The translations under genes and the position numbers were made by a program. Below, piece after piece: positions 11,163 to 17,848 of a DNA stretch of 17,848 bases. The notes beneath the pieces are model-generated. The model did no database searches. It was not told the DNA's origin and was given only the letters and a program-made list of their open reading frames with translations. This DNA is from Bondarzewia mesenterica (taxonomy: Eukaryota; Basidiomycota; Agaricomycetes; Russulales; Bondarzewiaceae): contig SGPL01000627.1 of NCBI GenBank assembly GCA_004802705.1, positions 1-17,848 on the forward strand, written 5' to 3'. Positions within the stretch are counted from its first letter, which is position 1, and each line of letters opens with the position of its first letter.

Positions 11163-11811
11163 AGAGGTATTAGCATTAATAGAGAGGAGGGGGGGTGCAG
11201 TCGTAGGGTCGGCCAGCGATGAGAGAGAGCGAGGAACACTATGAGGAGGGGAGGGACAATATAGGGGATGTAAGTGAGGCAAGAGAGGGAGAGGGAGAGC
11301 GCGGGAAGCTGTCCCTTCGATTGACTGCAAGGTTATAGCAACCTTACGTCCTCTCATTTACCAATTTCTCCCAGCCCGGCTCCGTGGCGCTCCCATTCCC
11401 ACGCTTACAAACACCCTCTGGTACTCCACCCTGGTCCCGCTTCTCGCCTGTCTACACCAACGCAAGTAAACCAACCGCACACAGGATCGTTTCCCTTCGC
11501 GAACGGGAAAACAAACGACTGACGAAAGAAACAAAAAAAGACATGTCGACTTCCATTCCCCACGGCAACTTCATCTGGATCTAGGCTATAAACGACGATC
11601 CCAAATGGGCAATTGGTCCCATCTCATGACCTCTCGCGCTCACACTTGCAGCTGCTTCGCGCGCTGGGTCCTCCACAATGCTTCCTCCATGCTGCCCGCC
11701 ATCTTCTCACTTTCCTCCTCGCCGGTCCACACCCACCCTCCTTCGGACATTCAATCGGAGTTGCCTCCTCCTAATCGGTGACGCACGCAATCCCGGGAAT
11801 GGCCACCTTTG

Positions 11812-11831
11812 AAAAAAAAAAAAAAAAAAAA
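11812..11831. repeat. Poly(A) run of 20
   Basis: Twenty A on the plus strand. Such tracts are common nucleosome-depleting promoter elements in fungi, and this one sits about 650 bp upstream of the GDS1-like start. It could also be the relic of a retroposed poly(A) tail, but no flanking gene fragment or target-site duplication was seen. Confidence 0.85.
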
Positions 11832-11995
11832 CACAAGAAAAGGTTCCAGATCTATCAAAAACAACATTCCCTCCCCATCAAATCACGTGAAAAATGACGT
11901 GTCGCGCTGCGCATAATCATCGCCACGCCGGGGGGGTCCAATTCGTTCCACCCACCAACCGCGATCAGCACCGCCCACTGGTGACTGGTCCCCAG

Positions 11996-12030
11996 AACAA
12001 AATAAACAAGAACAAAATAAACAAGAACAA
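11996..12030. repeat. 15-bp tandem repeat, 2.3 copies
   Basis: The unit AACAAAATAAACAAG occurs at 11996-12010 and 12011-12025, with a partial third copy (AACAA) to 12030. The copies are identical. It is low-complexity and probably arose by slippage. Confidence 0.9.
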
Positions 12031-13139
12031 CTCACCGCGGTCTTTGCCACCAACGTTCGTGTCGTCGTGCGTGGCGTCGCAAAGGGATAAAGACCGTAAT
12101 TTAGCGCCTCACTTACCCGAACGTCTTCTCCCGCACATCAATTCAACGACGTGGCAGGGCACTATTCCGAACCGTGCCTCAGATATCGACGCGGTCCAGA
12201 TACTTAACCCCTCCTACTCTACCCCTCTCCATATTGAGGTGACTCTGCAGAGGTGACAGCCAATCCATGCCGCGATCGACTCACTTTATATAGCGTAGTC
12301 ATGGCTAAGCAGCCTGTGTCATCAGAGGCTGTGATGTACCAGAGCGAGGATGGTTTCGATGACTAATGAGTGAGAGGTGAATCCTGAAATATTGACGGAC
12401 GGAGAAGTAGGAGCTTGAAGAAACGAGTCCACAGCAGGAACGAGCACTGCCGCTAACCGCTGAGAAGCCGCTGCGACTCGACCTCGAGATTCTCTCAACC
12501 CCAGCTTATCCCTGAGCGCCATTAACTGCAGGACATCCGTGATCAATCTCTCTCTCCCTCAAGTATTCCCAAGAATCCAGATGCAAGGACGGTTGGACTC
12601 TGGACGTTAGAGTTGAACGAAGGGCTAGAGACAAGCTTGAGTGAACGACGGAGTACGGTGCATGTTGGGGGTTGGAGTCGGAACACGGAACATACATTCG
12701 TGACATGATTGTGACATCCGTCCCGGAAAAGAAAATGTGACATCGGTCGGAATCATCACCTCCTCATGGTCGCCCGTGCAATGCAGTCGATGCAGCAGGA
12801 CATTATACTTACTGAGCGCTGTAGTCTTCGTATCTGCAACCCTCTCCTCCCATCGACGATTTGATCCTTATACTTAGACGAGCCGCACGATCTGGAGTAG
12901 CTGAGAACGCTCTATGCTACGTAACAGGCGAGCGAGTCCCTTTTCCTTCCACTCTCCGCGAGTGCACGTTCCCTGTTCTCACCGTAAGTTACAACGCGCC
13001 TTTCGTGCAAATCGAAGGAGCATGCGGCGATTGGGAAAGTATCTCGACCAAGGCCAGGTGATATTGGGTGCCCAGGCCCCGGCCCCAGCTGGAGAAGAAA
13101 GTTGAGCGCGCAACACCCGTCGCGCGAACAAAATGCAAA

Positions 13140-13160
13140 GTTACTTCTACTTACCGGCAA
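13140..13160 (+). promoter_or_regulatory. Possible U6 upstream promoter element
   Basis: A segment ending in ACTTACCGGCAA lies 18-38 bp before the predicted U6 5' end, where a TATA box would normally sit; no canonical TATA is visible. A near copy (one gap and one mismatch over about 20 bp) occurs at 941-960. Promoter function is inferred from position only. Confidence 0.35.
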
Positions 13161-13177
13161 GACAATCTTTTATCATT

Positions 13178-13201
13178 GTACCCTTCGGGGTGACATACGA
13201 A

Positions 13202-13232
<31 letters not shown>

Positions 13233-13297
13233 GGCCCCTGCACAAGGATGACACGCTTTCCCAGAGTGGTAGACCTACGGGTCTCAATATTTATTTT
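13178..13297 (+). ncRNA. U6: U6 spliceosomal snRNA
   Basis: U6 snRNA forms the catalytic core of the spliceosome with U2. The invariant parts are present: TTGGAACGATACAGAGA with the ACAGAGA box at 13216-13222, the AGC catalytic triad at 13228-13230, and the region CCCCTGCACAAGGATGACACG that pairs with U4 and then forms the internal stem-loop. The 5' hairpin ACCC-TTCG-GGGT (13180-13191) is capped by a UUCG tetraloop. The 5' end at 13178 is placed by alignment with the known start of U6 and may be off by 1-3 bases. A 5-bp stem with a TACG loop (13271-13284) precedes the first T4 run (13294-13297), giving about 119 nt, slightly longer than human U6 (about 107). The core has no intron. The 3' end is uncertain. 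Confidence 0.95.
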
Positions 13298-13306
13298 GTT
13301 CTTTTT
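13294..13306 (+). terminator. Probable RNA polymerase III terminator
   Basis: TTTT at 13294-13297 and TTTTT at 13302-13306 follow the U6 sequence. RNA polymerase III stops at short T runs; the first gives a 117-120 nt transcript, the second is a stronger backup. Confidence 0.6.
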
Positions 13307-13890
13307 CTCTCTGACTGTTCTACGATATGAAGAATGCTGTACGTATGTCACTTTCCAGGCATTCTTTCTTGATCCTCGCGATTTTCGGGATATTAGGATA
13401 TGGTGAAGCATGAAGCATGGTTTTATTGGCCGACTCCGCTACAAATGTAGCTCAGGTTATCCGTTGGGGGGAATTTTATGTAAGGTTAGGGTCATCGAAG
13501 CAAAAACTGCAAGGTAGTAAGTCAACTATAATGGGCAGGCGGATGTGATGACGCCTTCCGCGTAGTTTTAGTCGGGTGAACAGAGATAACGACAAACTGT
13601 CTTCCCCCTCTTCGTTCTCTCGTCTACAGCGTGTCCTACTCATTCCTTTCCCATGTTCTCCGGCTTTCGACTCGATATGCGCACAAGCTGTACCGGGCTG
13701 ACCGATATGTTCACGCCGAGTGGTGCAAAGGGGTGCAAACAGGCACTGTGCCACGTCAGCTTTGCCCACGTGAACTAAAAAACGGAAAATATCTCGAAAC
13801 GCTCACAAGGTCCATCCGTCTATTATATATACTGCTGCACCTACGACACGACCTACCACCGTAGCATTACTTCTCTCACATCTGCTACAT
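13298..13890 (+). other. Upstream region of the SERCA gene
   Basis: No gene is supported between U6 and the SERCA start. Open frames near 13476-13769 (minus) and 13631-13864 (plus) have no recognisable domain. The shared 8-mer TGCAAGGT occurs at 13508-13515. CACGTCAG and CCCACGTGA-like sites occur near 13752-13773. Confidence 0.6.
13824..13831 (+). promoter_or_regulatory. Likely TATA box of the SERCA gene
   Basis: TATATATA lies 60 bp upstream of the first in-frame ATG (13891), a sensible place for a TATA element with a leader of about 30 nt. Supported by sequence and position only. Confidence 0.55.
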
Positions 13891-17520
<3,630 letters not shown>

Positions 17521-17848
17521 ACTTGGTGAACGAAAGCGTGCATGGACTGTGCGACGAACCGGACAAGATCCCCACGAATATGTTTATGTATTTCTGCATC
17601 TTTAGATCCACGAGTGGTTAATGGATTTTTTTTTCCTTCTTTTTCTCCCCCTCTCATACCATCGATCATCGTTGAGATACAAGTGACGATGGGTGGTCTC
17701 GAACGTGAAGGAGATATCGAAGCTCGTTTTTATTGACATGCCCTCTCGCGCTGAAATCCACAAACGAAGCACAGGATGCCTTTTTTTTTAGACTGGTACT
17801 TATATGTGCATAATAAGCGGGAGAGTCATGGTACTGGGAAAATACTTT
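17521..17848 (+). other. 3' flank of the SERCA gene
   Basis: After TAG at 17518-17520 the sequence is AT- and T-rich (T runs near 17626-17645 and 17780-17789), as expected of a 3' UTR and downstream region. No further gene is supported before the window ends. No exact AATAAA was found; an AATATG-type hexamer near 17578 is a weak candidate. Confidence 0.55.

Larger units (their letters stand above)
11163..13177. other. Long non-coding stretch between divergent genes
   Basis: I find no convincing protein gene. The left end (11163 to about 11360) is the pyrimidine-rich leader and promoter of the minus-strand GDS1-like gene and carries the shared 8-mer at 11326-11333, inside a 6-bp inverted repeat (11329-11345). 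A run of 20 A lies at 11812-11831, then a CACGTG site and a TGACGT site near 11884-11900. A 15-bp tandem repeat lies at 11996-12030. A TATA-like sequence (12284-12293) and three GTGACAT copies (12700-12743) also occur. A 66-codon minus-strand frame at about 12322-12519 has no recognisable domain. The right end is the U6 upstream region. Confidence 0.55.

Noticed and set aside
11812..11831. A20 run as the tail of a retrotransposon
   Set aside because: No reverse transcriptase fragment or target-site duplication around it.
11894..12256. 120-codon plus-strand frame
   Set aside because: Low-complexity sequence that runs through the 15-bp tandem repeat; no domain and no splice evidence.
12284..12366. 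TATA-like sequence (12284-12293) followed by a 21-codon ORF at 12301
   Set aside because: The ATG lies only 7 bp after the TATA-like sequence, which leaves no room for a leader; the peptide has no recognisable feature. The TATA could serve the minus strand, but no gene follows there.
12322..12880. Possible small spliced gene on the minus strand (a 66-codon frame plus an upstream short exon ending in a good GTAAGT donor near 12810)
   Set aside because: No acceptor and branch site joined the parts in one frame, and the peptide is not recognisable. Transcript data could revive it.

Overview
The window looks like nuclear DNA of a filamentous basidiomycete. Protein genes are cut by many short GT..AG introns (50-90 bp, often GTRNGT donors), and the proteins resemble fungal families. 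No viral, transposon, CRISPR or bacterial-type operon signal was seen. Species cannot be named from the sequence alone.

Layout: (1) 1-1284 is a stretch with no gene I can support. (2) 1285-2076, minus strand, encodes a four-exon, 199-residue conserved-looking protein of unknown function with an N-myristoylation-like start. (3) 2835-6888, minus, encodes a five-exon, 1273-residue RNA-binding protein with two RRMs followed by a Pumilio/PUF repeat domain (Jsn1/Puf1-Puf2 type). (4) 7999-11162, minus, encodes a four-exon, 992-residue nuclear protein with a GDS1-type winged helix at the N terminus and a divergent KilA-N/APSES-like module near the C terminus. (5) 11163-13177 is a long non-coding stretch. 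(6) 13178-13297, plus, is a U6 spliceosomal snRNA gene with no intron in its core. (7) 13891-17520, plus, encodes an eleven-exon, 1004-residue SERCA-type Ca2+-ATPase with all calcium-site residues intact. (8) 17521-17848 is its 3' flank.

All exon joins were worked out by hand; each keeps the reading frame and restores family motifs across the junctions. The genes are independent housekeeping or regulatory genes: post-transcriptional control (PUF), transcription (GDS1-like), splicing (U6) and calcium transport (SERCA). Three lie head-to-tail on the minus strand, and the GDS1-like gene is divergent from U6 and the SERCA gene across about 2 kb. I did not find a convincing new multi-gene system. 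The most interesting signals are an 8-mer (TGCAAGGT/ACCTTGCA) found in the upstream region of all four protein genes, the two-domain GDS1/APSES-like architecture, and the U6 gene with its unusual 3' hairpin and upstream element.
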